A stretch of DNA of 64,000 nucleotides from assembly GCF_001421665.1 (NCBI RefSeq), contig NZ_LMKV01000001.1, positions 355,038-419,037 of the forward strand, written 5' to 3'. The notes beneath the pieces are model-generated. The model was given only the letters and a program-made list of their open reading frames with translations, had not been told where the DNA came from and searched no databases. Numbering within the stretch: the stretch's first letter is position 1; each line of letters begins with the position of its first letter. Positions 50,039-58,444 of the stretch are shown here, one piece after another. A program made the position numbers and the translations under genes. This DNA is from Sphingobium sp. Leaf26. GTDB taxonomy: Bacteria; Pseudomonadota; Alphaproteobacteria; Sphingomonadales; Sphingomonadaceae.

Positions 50039-51247
50039 ATGGAAGCCTATATTTACGACGCCGTCAGGACGCCCCGTGGCCGGGGCAAGGCCGATGGCTC
50101 GCTGCACGACATCACCCCGATCCAACTGGCGACGCAGGTGCTGGAAGCCGTGCGCGACCGCAGCCAGATCGACACTGCCGACGTCGATGACGTGATCCTC
50201 GGCTGCGTCAGCCCCGTCGGCGAACAGGGCGCGGATATCGCCCGCGTCGCCGTGCTGAACGCCGATTATGCGCAGACCGTGCCGGGCGTGCAGATCAACC
50301 GTTTCTGCGCGTCCGGGCTGGAGGCCGTGAACATGGCCGCCGCCAAGGTCTATTCCGGCGAGGCGATGTTCGCGATCGGCGGCGGCGTCGAATCGATGAG
50401 CCGCGTGCCGATGGCGTCGGACGGCGGCGCATGGGCGATGGACCCGGCGGTCGCGTACAAAACCTATTTCGCGCCGCAAGGCATCGGCGCTGACGTCATC
50501 GCCACCAAATTCGGCATCAGCCGCGACGACGCCGACGCCTATGCCGTCGAAAGCCAGAAGCGCGCCAAGCAGGCTTGGGACGAAGGACGCTTCGCCAGAT
50601 CGATCGTGCCGGTGAAGGACGTGATCGGCGGCATCGTGCTGGACCATGACGAACATATGCGCCCCGACGCGACGATGCAGTCGCTGGGCGCATTGAAGCC
50701 CAGCTTCACCGCCCTGGGCGAGGAGATGCCGGGCTTCGACACCGTCGCCCTGCTGCGCTACCCGGAACTGGAGAGGGTCAACCATGTCCACCATGCGGGC
50801 AACAGCAGCGGCATCGTGGACGGCGCGGCCGCCGTGCTGGTCGGCAACAAGGATATGGGCGAGAAATATGGGCTTAAAGCCCGCGCCCGGATCAAGGCGA
50901 TGGCCTCGATCGGATCGGAGCCGCTCATCATGCTGACCGGGCCGGAGTTCGTCGCGGGCAAGCTGCTGGCGCGGGCTGGCATGACCACCGCCGACATTGA
51001 TCTCTGGGAACTGAACGAGGCCTTCGCGTCGGTCGTGTTACGGTACATGCAGGCGATGAACCTCGACCATAGCAAGATCAACGTGAATGGCGGCGCGATC
51101 GCCATGGGCCATCCGCTGGGCGCGACCGGGGCGATGGTGCTGGGTACGGCGCTGGACGAACTGGAACGCTCCGGCAAGGGCACGGCGCTCATCAACCTGT
51201 GCGTCGGCGCGGGCATGGGCACCGGGATCATCATCGAGCGCATTTGA
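50039..51247 (+). CDS. fadA: Acetyl-CoA C-acyltransferase (3-ketoacyl-CoA thiolase)
   Basis: The thiolase completes fatty-acid beta-oxidation by cutting 3-ketoacyl-CoA. The 402-residue protein has the acyl-enzyme Cys in INRFCASGLEAVNMAA, NVNGGAIAMGHPLGATGA (catalytic His) and the second Cys in NLCVGAGMGTG. AGAGGGAAAG lies before the ATG. It is followed, after a palindromic repeat, by fadB, and the two would form the multienzyme complex. Confidence 0.94.
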   Translation: MEAYIYDAVRTPRGRGKADGSLHDITPIQLATQVLEAVRDRSQIDTADVDDVILGCVSPVGEQGADIARVAVLNADYAQTVPGVQINRFCASGLEAVNMAAAKVYSGEAMFAIGGGVESMSRVPMASDGGAWAMDPAVAYKTYFAPQGIGADVIATKFGISRDDADAYAVESQKRAKQAWDEGRFARSIVPVKDVIGGIVLDHDEHMRPDATMQSLGALKPSFTALGEEMPGFDTVALLRYPELERVNHVHHAGNSSGIVDGAAAVLVGNKDMGEKYGLKARARIKAMASIGSEPLIMLTGPEFVAGKLLARAGMTTADIDLWELNEAFASVVLRYMQAMNLDHSKINVNGGAIAMGHPLGATGAMVLGTALDELERSGKGTALINLCVGAGMGTGIIIERI

Positions 51248-51259
51248 GAAATATAATTC

Positions 51260-51356
51260 GTTCGTCCTGAGTAGCCATTGAGCGAAGTCGAAATGGCGTA
51301 TCGAAGGATGCTTCGATACGGGGCTTCGACAGGCTCAGCCCCTACTCAGCACGAAC
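51260..51356. repeat. Palindromic repeat between fadA and fadB
   Basis: GTTCGTCCTGAGTAG (51260-51274) pairs with CTACTCAGCACGAAC (51342-51356). The inner part has GCTTCGATACG and TTCGACAGGCTCAG. It is a longer version of the family at 9452, 30571 and 62343. Confidence 0.8.
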
Positions 51357-51377
51357 GGAGATGGGAAAGGCTGCATC

Positions 51378-53555
51378 ATGAACACCATCAACTTCGATAT
51401 CGACGCCGACGGCATCGCCACCCTGACCATCGACGTGCCCGGCCAGTCGATGAACGTCATCGGTCCAGATTTCCTGACCGATCTGGATGCCGCGATCACG
51501 CGCATCGCGTCGGACGACGGCATCAAGGGCGCGGTCATCGGGTCGGGCAAGGACAGCGGCTTCATGGCCGGCATGGACCTTAAATATTTCGGCGCGATGC
51601 TGGCGACCAGCGACGGCGAACGCCCTGCCCCGGCCGCCATCTTCGACAAGCTGTTCGTGCTGAACGCGCTGTTCCGCCGTCTTGAAACCAGCGGCAAGCC
51701 GATCGCCTGCGCCATCGAAGGCACCTGCGTCGGTGGCGGGTTCGAACTGGCGCTGGCCTGCCATCGCCGCATCGTGGGCGACAGCAGCAAGACGCAGCTC
51801 GGCCTGCCCGAAATCCTGATCGGCCTGTTCCCCGGCGGCGGCGGATCGCAGCGCCTGCCGCGCCTGATGGGCGTGCAGGCCGCGCTGATGTATATGCTCC
51901 AGGGCAAGCTGTTCCGCCCGGCCGAAGCGGCGATGCTGAAGGCGGTGGATCAGGTCGTGCCGCAAGGCACGGCGGTCGCGGCGGCGAAGGAATGGGTGAA
52001 GGCCAATCCGACCGCCAACACGCAACCGTGGGACGTCAAGGGATTCAAGGTGCCCGGCGGCGCAGGCGGCTTCAACCCCGCCTTCGTCCAGACCATGGCC
52101 GGCGCGCTGCCGATGACGCTCAAGCAGACGCAGCGCAACATGAACGCGCCGATCGCTCTGCTGTCCGCCGTCTATGAAGGCATCACTTTGCCGATGGATC
52201 GGGCGATCCGAATCGAAAGCAAATATTTCGCCAAGGTCGCCGCCGACCCGCAGGCGAGCAACATGATCCGCACGCTTTTCGTGAACAAGCAGGCGGCCGA
52301 ACGCGGCGCGCGGCGCCCCAAGGATCAGCCCAAGGCGCCGACCACGAAGCTCGCCATGCTGGGCGCGGGCATGATGGGCGCGGGCATCGCCACCGTCGCT
52401 GCACAGGCGGGGATCGACGTCGTACTGTTCGACCGCGATCTGGCCTATGCGGAAAAGGGCAAGGCGCATGTCGAGGAAGTGCTGAAGAAGCGGCTGGGCA
52501 AGGGCATGACGCCGGAAAAGCTGGAAGCCACGCTGGCCCGCGTGACGCCGACCACAGACTATGCGGCGCTCGCCGGCGCGGACTTCGTGATCGAGGCGGT
52601 CTTCGAGGATGTTGCCATCAAGGCGGAAGTGACCAAACAGGTCGAAGCCGTGCTGGGGGCGGACACCATTTTCGGGTCCAACACCTCCACTTTGCCCATC
52701 ACCAAGCTGGCGCAGGCCTGGACCAGGCCGGAGAATTTCATCGGCGTCCATTTCTTCTCGCCGGTCGAGAAGATGCCGCTGGTCGAGATCATCCTGGGCG
52801 AGAAGACCGGCCCCGCGGCCATCGCCAAGGCGCTGGATTTCGTGGCGCAGATCAAGAAGACGCCGATCGTCGTGCATGACAGCCGCGGTTTCTACACCTC
52901 GCGCAGCTTCGGCACCTATGTGCAGGAGGGCGCGGAGCTGGTCGGCGAAGGCGTCAATCCGGCGCTGATCGAAAATGCCGGCAAACAACTCGGCATGCCG
53001 ACTGGCCCTCTGGCCGTCAGCGACGAAGTGTCGATCGAACTGGGCGTCAAGATCATGACCGCCGCCAGGAAAGAACTGGGCGACGCTTATGTGCCGCAGG
53101 GTTCGGACGACATCATGGTCAAGATGGTCGAGGCCGGGCGTCTGGGCCGGAAAAATGGCAAGGGCTGGTACGACTATCCCGAAGGCGGCAAGAAGCATCT
53201 GTCACCGGTCTTGGGCGAAATGTTCCCGCGCGCCGCCGACCAGCCCGGTGTCGAAGCGGTCAAGGAACGCCTGCTCTATCGCCAGTTGATCGAATGCGCC
53301 CGCTGCTTCGAGGAAGGCGTGCTGGAAACGCCGGAAGATGGCGATATCGGCGCGATCTTCGGCTGGGGCTTCGCGCCCTACACCGGCGGGCCGTTCAGCC
53401 ATATGGATACGGTCGGCATCGCCCATGTCGTGGCCGTGCTGGACCGGCTGGCAGCGGACCACGGGCCGCGCTTTGCGCCCACGAAGCAATTGCGGGAGAT
53501 GGCAGCGAGCGGGGCTACTTTCTACAATCCCGTGCCTGCCAAAGCAGCAGCGTGA
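51378..53555 (+). CDS. fadB: Fatty-acid oxidation complex alpha subunit (enoyl-CoA hydratase/3-hydroxyacyl-CoA dehydrogenase)
   Basis: The 725-residue protein carries two enzymes. Residues 1-200 are the hydratase (GFMAGMDLKYF, IEGTCVGGGFELALACHRR, GLPEILIGLFPGGGGSQRLP). From about residue 320 the NAD-binding dehydrogenase starts (LAMLGAGMMGAGIATVAAQ), with GSNTSTLPIT, FIGVHFFSPVEKMPLVEI and GRKNGKGWYDYP. It carries out the middle two steps of beta-oxidation with FadA upstream. Confidence 0.95.
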   Translation: MNTINFDIDADGIATLTIDVPGQSMNVIGPDFLTDLDAAITRIASDDGIKGAVIGSGKDSGFMAGMDLKYFGAMLATSDGERPAPAAIFDKLFVLNALFRRLETSGKPIACAIEGTCVGGGFELALACHRRIVGDSSKTQLGLPEILIGLFPGGGGSQRLPRLMGVQAALMYMLQGKLFRPAEAAMLKAVDQVVPQGTAVAAAKEWVKANPTANTQPWDVKGFKVPGGAGGFNPAFVQTMAGALPMTLKQTQRNMNAPIALLSAVYEGITLPMDRAIRIESKYFAKVAADPQASNMIRTLFVNKQAAERGARRPKDQPKAPTTKLAMLGAGMMGAGIATVAAQAGIDVVLFDRDLAYAEKGKAHVEEVLKKRLGKGMTPEKLEATLARVTPTTDYAALAGADFVIEAVFEDVAIKAEVTKQVEAVLGADTIFGSNTSTLPITKLAQAWTRPENFIGVHFFSPVEKMPLVEIILGEKTGPAAIAKALDFVAQIKKTPIVVHDSRGFYTSRSFGTYVQEGAELVGEGVNPALIENAGKQLGMPTGPLAVSDEVSIELGVKIMTAARKELGDAYVPQGSDDIMVKMVEAGRLGRKNGKGWYDYPEGGKKHLSPVLGEMFPRAADQPGVEAVKERLLYRQLIECARCFEEGVLETPEDGDIGAIFGWGFAPYTGGPFSHMDTVGIAHVVAVLDRLAADHGPRFAPTKQLREMAASGATFYNPVPAKAAA

Positions 53556-53558
53556 TTT

Positions 53559-53624
53559 GTTCCCCGGCGAAGGCCGGGGTCCAGATTGACCGGCTGAACT
53601 GGACCCCGGCCTTCGCCGGGGAAC
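53559..53624. repeat. Large perfect inverted repeat, GTTCCCCGGC family
   Basis: Two 26-bp arms, 53559-53584 and 53599-53624, are exact reverse complements (GTTCCCCGGCGAAGG... with ...CCTTCGCCGGGGAAC) around a 14-base centre. It follows fadB and could act as a transcription end or RNA-stabilising structure. Confidence 0.85.
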
Positions 53625-53656
53625 GCGCACTCTATAAATCTTAACGACACTCGGCT

Positions 53657-53690
53657 AGGTCTCCCGGCAACAGGCTGGGAGACCTTTTTT
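53657..53690 (+). terminator. Terminator hairpin that includes the galE ribosome-binding site
   Basis: AGGTCTCCC (53657-53665) pairs with GGGAGACCT (53677-53685) and is followed by six Ts (53685-53690). This has all the marks of a rho-independent terminator, yet the galE ATG begins at 53692. The only good Shine-Dalgarno sequence, GGGAG at 53677-53681, is within the 3' arm. See the matching finding. Confidence 0.75.
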
Positions 53691-53691
53691 G

Positions 53692-54690
53692 ATGAGCGAC
53701 AAACCGACAATCCTGGTCACGGGCGGTGCGGGCTATATCGGCAGCCATGCCGTGCTGGCGCTGAAGGATGCCGGTTATGGCGTGGTCGTGATCGACAATC
53801 TGGTCACGGGCTTCGACTGGGCGGTGCCGGACGGCGTGCAACTGGTCCGCGGCGACATCGCCGACCAGCCGCTGGTCGAAGCGACATTGCGCGACCATGA
53901 CGTCAAGGCGATCATGCATTTTGCCGGTTCCGTCGTGGTGCCAGAGTCGGTCGATAACCCACTGAAATATTATCATAATAACAGCGCCAAGACCCGTGAC
54001 CTGATCGAGAGCGCTGTGCGGGTCGGCGTGCCGCATTTCATCTTCTCGTCCACCGCCGCGACCTATGGCACGCCCGATGTGGAGGCGGTGCGGGAGGATA
54101 CGCCGCAGCGGCCGATCAATCCCTATGGCATGTCGAAGCTGATGACCGAATATATGCTGCGCGACGTGGCGGCGGCGCATCCGATGAATTTCTGCGCGCT
54201 ACGCTATTTCAACGTGGCGGGGGCCGATCCGCAGGGGCGCACCGGCCAGTCGACTGCTGGTGCGACCCACCTCATAAAGGTTGCGGTCGAGGCCGCGCTG
54301 GGCAAGCGGGAGAGCGTGGCCGTCTTCGGCACGGATTTCGATACGCCGGACGGAACGGGCGTGCGCGACTATATCCATGTCAGCGATCTGGCCGCCGCGC
54401 ATCTGCTGGCGCTGGAAGCGCTGATGGCGGAGCCGGATCGCAACCATCTGCTCAACTGCGGCTATGGCCGGGGCTTTTCCGTGCTGGAGGTGCTGGACGC
54501 GGTCGACCGGGCGACCAACAATCCGATCCAGCGGGTGATGGTCGGCCGGCGGGCGGGCGATCCGGGCAAGCTGATTTCCGACAATGGCGCGATATTGGCG
54601 ACCTTCCCCTGGCAGCCGCGCCATGGCGACCTGGACCAGATCGTCGCCCATGCGCTGGCATGGGAGCGCAAGCTGGGCGAGCGCGCATGA
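53692..54690 (+). CDS. galE: UDP-glucose 4-epimerase
   Basis: GalE interconverts UDP-glucose and UDP-galactose for surface polysaccharides. The 332-residue protein has the NAD motif TILVTGGAGYIGSHAVLAL, FAGSVVVPESV, the catalytic Ser in FSSTAATYG, NPYGMSKLMTE (Tyr and Lys) and LRYFNVAGADPQG. The ATG at 53692 is used; a TTG one codon earlier is within the T run of the hairpin. It overlaps the next gene by 4 bp. Confidence 0.95.
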   Translation: MSDKPTILVTGGAGYIGSHAVLALKDAGYGVVVIDNLVTGFDWAVPDGVQLVRGDIADQPLVEATLRDHDVKAIMHFAGSVVVPESVDNPLKYYHNNSAKTRDLIESAVRVGVPHFIFSSTAATYGTPDVEAVREDTPQRPINPYGMSKLMTEYMLRDVAAAHPMNFCALRYFNVAGADPQGRTGQSTAGATHLIKVAVEAALGKRESVAVFGTDFDTPDGTGVRDYIHVSDLAAAHLLALEALMAEPDRNHLLNCGYGRGFSVLEVLDAVDRATNNPIQRVMVGRRAGDPGKLISDNGAILATFPWQPRHGDLDQIVAHALAWERKLGERA

Positions 54691-55166
54691 GCGAGGCGAG
54701 CGTCCGCGCCTTCTTCGCCGAACATGCCCCGGACGTCAGCCTGATCGACCAGGGCGTCAGCACCGCGACGGTGGCCGAAGCCGCCGCCGCACTGGGCGTG
54801 GAGCCGGCGCGGATCGCCAAGACCTTGTCGCTGCGGGTGGGCGAAACGGTGGTGCTGGTCTGCGCGCGGGGCGACGCGCGCCTGTCCAACGGCAAGGCCA
54901 AGGCCGCGCTGGGCGCCAAGCCGCGCATGCTGGGCGGGCATGAGGTGGAGGAACTGACTGGCCATCCGGTCGGCGGCGTGTGCCCCTTTGGCCTGCCCAC
55001 GCCCCTGCCCGTCTATTGCGATGTGTCGTTGAAGGATTTCGCCACCGTCTTTCCAGCCGCCGGATCGCGCACCACGTCGGTCGAACTGACGCCGGATCGG
55101 CTGGCGGCCTTGACCGGGGCGACATGGGTGGACATGTGCACCCTTCCTGACGCCATTGCGGAGTAG
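54687..55166 (+). CDS. YbaK/EbsC-type aminoacyl-tRNA editing protein
   Basis: The 159-residue protein belongs to the YbaK/ProX group that removes wrongly attached amino acids from tRNA (Cys or Ala from tRNA-Pro). ARIAKTLSLRVGETVVLVCARGDARL and NGKAKAALG fit, as does VGGVCPFGLPTPLPVYCDVSL. The lysine in the KTL motif is the key contact. The ATG at 54687 overlaps the galE stop (ATGA). Confidence 0.88.
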   Translation: MSEASVRAFFAEHAPDVSLIDQGVSTATVAEAAAALGVEPARIAKTLSLRVGETVVLVCARGDARLSNGKAKAALGAKPRMLGGHEVEELTGHPVGGVCPFGLPTPLPVYCDVSLKDFATVFPAAGSRTTSVELTPDRLAALTGATWVDMCTLPDAIAE

Positions 55167-55170
55167 CCCC

Positions 55171-55863
55171 ATGCCGATCGAACATCTTTTCGCCACCGGG
55201 GCGCAGGCCGCCGCCGATATCGCCACGCGCATCGCCACATTGCTGGCCGAAGGTATCGCCGCACGCGGGGTCGCCAGCATCGCGGTGTCGGGCGGCCGAT
55301 CGCCCCGTCCGGTGCTGGCGGCGCTGAGCCAGGTCGACCTCGACTGGAACAAGGTCGTGGTGACGCTGGTGGACGAACGCTGGGTCGCGCCCGACAGCGC
55401 CGACAGCAACGAACGGCTGGTGCGCGAGACTTTGTTGCAGGGCGCGGCGGCGCAGGCCCGCTTCGTGCCGATGAAGAATAACGCGGCGGACGCCTATGCA
55501 GGACAGGCTGCGGTGGAAGCGGACTTTGCCGCCCTGCCCTGGCCGCTCGACATCATCCTGCTGGGCATGGGCGATGATGGGCATACCGCCTCGCTCTTCC
55601 CGGAGGGCGTGGAACTGGCCGAGGGGCTGGCAAGCAAGGCGCTGACCATCGCCGCGACGCCGCCGGTGGCGCCGCACCAGCGCCTGTCGCTGACCGCGCA
55701 TGCCATCCTCCAGAGCGGCCATATCTTCCTCCAGATCAGCGGCGCGGGGAAGAAGGCGGTCTATGATCGCGCGCTGGCGGGTGGCCCGTTGGAGGAACTG
55801 CCGATCCGCCTTGCGCTGTTGCAGGACGCGGTGCCGGTCGAGGTTTGGATGGCAGAGGCCTGA
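55171..55863 (+). CDS. pgl: 6-Phosphogluconolactonase
   Basis: Pgl (DevB type) opens 6-phosphogluconolactone made by Zwf. The 230-residue protein has VSGGRSPRPVL, VTLVDERWVAPDSADSNERL and ILLGMGDDGHTASLFP. It lies about 3 kb upstream of zwf-edd-glk-eda, so it supplies the missing step of the Entner-Doudoroff route. The ATG at 55171, 4 bp after the ybaK stop, has the right N-terminus. Confidence 0.93.
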   Translation: MPIEHLFATGAQAAADIATRIATLLAEGIAARGVASIAVSGGRSPRPVLAALSQVDLDWNKVVVTLVDERWVAPDSADSNERLVRETLLQGAAAQARFVPMKNNAADAYAGQAAVEADFAALPWPLDIILLGMGDDGHTASLFPEGVELAEGLASKALTIAATPPVAPHQRLSLTAHAILQSGHIFLQISGAGKKAVYDRALAGGPLEELPIRLALLQDAVPVEVWMAEA

Positions 55864-55873
55864 CCCCATTTGG

Positions 55874-56164
55874 TCAATCTTCGACCTCATGCTTGGAAAT
55901 CAGATAGCGCCACACGCCCACGGCGTTGATGACCAGCAGCGCCAGATTCTGCCAGCCTATCCCCTCGCTGTTCCGGTCGAGAAAGCCCCAGCCGATCAAC
56001 GCGATCGAGCTGGTTATGAACAGGACGAATGCCCATCCGGTTATACGTCGTCCCAGATTGAGCGACACGACCAGCGCCGCGAGTGTCGCGGCCCCCGCGC
56101 CATAATATTGCAGGGCGGTGAGCAGTGTCGGGTTCATGCCGGGAAAACGCCGCCCCATCGACAT
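55874..56164 (-). CDS. Small membrane protein of the CBU_0592-like type
   Basis: The 96-residue protein has three hydrophobic helices (about 15-38, 43-60, 68-87) and the pattern LTALQYYGAGAATLAALVVS, GWAFVLFITSSIALIGWGF, LALLVINAVGVWRYL. It resembles small, widespread three-helix proteins of unknown function. The ATG at 56137 (87 residues) is an equally possible start since no clear ribosome site is seen. Confidence 0.65.
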   Translation of the reverse strand: MSMGRRFPGMNPTLLTALQYYGAGAATLAALVVSLNLGRRITGWAFVLFITSSIALIGWGFLDRNSEGIGWQNLALLVINAVGVWRYLISKHEVED

Positions 56165-56193
56165 GGTTGCTTCCGCGCTCTAGGCACAGGGCC

Positions 56194-57330
56194 ATGGTTG
56201 CCGACATCTCCCCCTTCCACGCCATCGCCATCAGCCGCGAGGCCCATGCCCTCGAAGCGCAGGGGCGATCCATCCTGCACATGGAATTCGGCCAGCCGTC
56301 GACCGGCGCGCCGGCCGAGGCGATCGCGGTCGCCCACCATGTGCTGGATACCGAACCGATGGGCTATTGGGAAAGCCCGGCGCTGAAGGAGCGGATCGCG
56401 CGCCATTATGGCGAGAAGCATGGCGTGGCGGTCGATCCAGAGCAGATATTGCTCACCTGCGGCGCATCACCGGGGCTGGTGCTGGCGCTGACCAGCCTGT
56501 TTGCGCCGGGCGCCCGCGTCGCCACCGCGCGGCCGGGCTATGTCGCTTATCGCAACAATTTGAAGGCGCTTTATCTGGAGCCGGTCGAGGTCGCCTGCGG
56601 CCCGGCCGAGCGCTATCAGATCAGCGCCGACGCGCTGGCCGCGATCGACCCTGCGCCCGACGGCCTGATCCTGGCCAGTCCGGCCAATCCCACCGGCACG
56701 ATCATCCCGGCGGACGAACTGGCGCGGATCGCGCAGGTCTGTGCGGACCGCGGCATCCGCATCATTTCCGACGAAATCTATCACGGCCTCAGCTTCGGCG
56801 AACCGGCCCGGTCGATGCTGGAATTTGCGCCCGACGCGCTGATCGTGAACAGCTTTTCCAAATATTACAGCATGGCCGGATGGCGGCTGGGCTGGATCGT
56901 GGTGCCGCCCGCGCTGATCGACGTGGCGCGGGCGCGGATGGGCAATCTGTTCCTGACGCCGCCGGTGCTGGCCCAGCGCGCGGGCCTGACTGCCTTCGAT
57001 TGCACCGACGAACTGGAGCGGCATGTCGACAGCTACCGCCGCAACCGGCAATTGCTGCTGGACGCCCTGCCCGCCCTCGGCCTCGCCAGCATCGCGCCGC
57101 CCGACGGCGCTTTCTACATCTATGCCGACATCAGTCACCTGACCAATGACAGCCTGAGCTTCTGCCAGAAGCTGCTGCGCGAAACCGGGGTGGCAACCGC
57201 GCCGGGCGTGGATTTTGATCCCGTCGACGGCCACCGCTTCATCCGCTTCAGCTTCGCGGTATCGACCGACCGGGTCGAGGACGCGATCGCCCGCATGGTG
57301 CCCTGGTTCCAGGCGCAGGGTGGGAGATAG
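56194..57330 (+). CDS. Class I/II pyridoxal-phosphate aminotransferase
   Basis: The 378-residue enzyme has the fold type I signatures: SPANPTGTIIPADEL, ISDEIYHGLSFG (cofactor Asp and Tyr) and NSFSKYYSMAGWRLGWIVVP with the PLP lysine in SFSKYY. HMEFGQPSTGAP at the start fits the aspartate aminotransferase-like group. Substrate is not clear; it stands as a single gene. The ATG at 56194 begins the conserved N-terminus. Confidence 0.92.
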   Translation: MVADISPFHAIAISREAHALEAQGRSILHMEFGQPSTGAPAEAIAVAHHVLDTEPMGYWESPALKERIARHYGEKHGVAVDPEQILLTCGASPGLVLALTSLFAPGARVATARPGYVAYRNNLKALYLEPVEVACGPAERYQISADALAAIDPAPDGLILASPANPTGTIIPADELARIAQVCADRGIRIISDEIYHGLSFGEPARSMLEFAPDALIVNSFSKYYSMAGWRLGWIVVPPALIDVARARMGNLFLTPPVLAQRAGLTAFDCTDELERHVDSYRRNRQLLLDALPALGLASIAPPDGAFYIYADISHLTNDSLSFCQKLLRETGVATAPGVDFDPVDGHRFIRFSFAVSTDRVEDAIARMVPWFQAQGGR

Positions 57331-57347
57331 CGCCTGACAAACACAAA

Positions 57348-57881
57348 CTAATGATGAGGATTGAAAGAGAACAATATCATCCCAGCCAGAACAAGGCTGC
57401 CGACTAACAGAACGGTGCCCAGCATCAGCCCCGCAATGAACAGCGTCACACGCATCGCTGTCATCTTCGGTGGGGATACCGCATGTTTATCGCTGCATTT
57501 GCCACATGAACCGGTCCGAGCGGAATCGAGAGGAGAGCCGACATCCCCACTCCCAGGATTTGGCGAGAAATAACGCGCAAACTTGTCCGTTTCGTCACGG
57601 AATTGGTCTGCATCGGCAGGACTCTGCCTGCCGTTGAACGTCACATTCGGCCATAGCTTTGAATATCTGGCGTTCAACTCAATCCAGGGTTCAGCGCGCG
57701 GTTCATTCTCGAAGACGATCGCATCTATGGGGCATTGCTCAATACAGCAGCCGCAATCGACACATTCGAGCGGATTGATAACGAGCATATTTTCGCCTTC
57801 ATAGAAGGCATCCACCGGGCAAACCTCGACACATTCCATGTGTTTGCACTTGATGCAGGCTTCCGTGATGACGCCAGCCAT
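57348..57881 (-). CDS. fdxA: FdxA-type 7Fe ferredoxin with C-terminal membrane anchor
   Basis: From the ATG at 57881 the product has 177 residues. Residues 1-110 are an FdxA ferredoxin with eight cluster Cys (C9, C17, C21, C40, C43, C46, C50 plus C12), EVCPVDAFYEGENMLVINP and ELNARYSKLWPNVT; it should hold a [3Fe-4S] and a [4Fe-4S] cluster. Usual FdxA proteins end near residue 110. Here a linker with an extra CxxC (SCGKCSDKH, 125-133) and a clear membrane helix (about 145-173) follow. This would tie the ferredoxin to the inner membrane. There is no stop or start signal at the joint that would suggest two genes. Confidence 0.88.
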   Translation of the reverse strand: MAGVITEACIKCKHMECVEVCPVDAFYEGENMLVINPLECVDCGCCIEQCPIDAIVFENEPRAEPWIELNARYSKLWPNVTFNGRQSPADADQFRDETDKFARYFSPNPGSGDVGSPLDSARTGSCGKCSDKHAVSPPKMTAMRVTLFIAGLMLGTVLLVGSLVLAGMILFSFNPHH

Positions 57882-57923
57882 GTTCACCGATCCTGACCGC
57901 AACGCCGTTCCCGGCAAACCATG

Positions 57924-58109
57924 CTACCGCACCGTCCGCTTGTACAGACGCACCAGCCACAACCCGGTCAATACCGCGACCGTCAGCAGGCGCGGGGGTA
58001 GTTTGTCGATCGCGTGGGGCACGCTCCATATGAGCGCGTCGCCCACGCTGACGATGATCAGGACAAACAGGCCGAACAGCAAGGGCGGCAGGATGTGGCG
58101 GACCTTCAT
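57924..58109 (-). CDS. Very small two-helix membrane protein
   Basis: From the ATG at 58109 the product is 61 residues: HILPPLLFGLFVLIIVSVG (helix 1), SVPHAIDKLPPR, then LLTVAVLTGLWLVRLYKR (helix 2) with basic ends. The pattern is that of a genuine small membrane protein, but the ribosome site is weak and an ATG at 58121 is also possible. It lies between tRNA-Leu and fdxA on the same strand. Confidence 0.5.
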   Translation of the reverse strand: MKVRHILPPLLFGLFVLIIVSVGDALIWSVPHAIDKLPPRLLTVAVLTGLWLVRLYKRTVR

Positions 58110-58203
58110 GGGAATCGGCATAGCATGGCCGCAGGCCGTGCGCGACACCTTGGGCGCGATGATCGGGGCGCGATCGCCAGGTCGCTCATGTCGGAAGGGC
58201 CAG

Positions 58204-58288
58204 TGGTGCGGGTGGTCGGAATCGAACCGACACTCCTTGCGGAACCGGATTTTGAGTCCGGCGCGTCTACCAGTTTCACCACACCCGC
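58204..58288 (-). tRNA. tRNA-Leu (anticodon CAA)
   Basis: On the minus strand the 85 bases begin GCGGGTGTGGTG and end CCACCCGCACCA. The acceptor pairs GCGGGTG with CACCCGC and CCA is encoded. The D-arm (GTGGTGAAACTGGTAGACGC), anticodon stem CCGGA/TCCGG with loop CTCAAAA (anticodon CAA, reading UUG), a long variable arm and the T-arm with GGTTCGATTCC are all present. Confidence 0.97.
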
Positions 58289-58410
58289 ACGGCTGGTTGG
58301 GCGCAAATGACAAAATCCGGCGCGGGCGTCCAGCCGAAAATCGGCAGACAGCATAAAAGACCCTTCCCATCGCTTGACACCATAGGGGACCACGCCCACA
58401 TGCCGCCTCG

Positions 58411-58430
58411 ATAATGTAACGTTATATCAT
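58411..58430. promoter_or_regulatory. Zur-like palindrome upstream of merC
   Basis: ATAATGTAAC-GTTATATCAT has 8 of 10 matching pairs about its centre and ends 14 bp before the merC start. The AT-rich form with GTAAC/GTTAT halves looks like Zur (zinc uptake regulator) boxes of proteobacteria. This is pattern likeness only. Confidence 0.4.
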
Positions 58431-58444
58431 TTAAGTGGAATGCC

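Noticed and set aside
51342-53198. A 618-codon minus-strand frame opposite fadB.
   Set aside because: fadB is certain from two enzyme domains, and the antisense product is rich in His and Arg with no family likeness.
57540-57560. Programmed frameshift or two separate genes at the ferredoxin and membrane-anchor joint.
   Set aside because: The frame is continuous and no slippery sequence or internal start with ribosome site is seen at the joint. A fused gene is the simpler reading, but a sequence check is advised in the finding.
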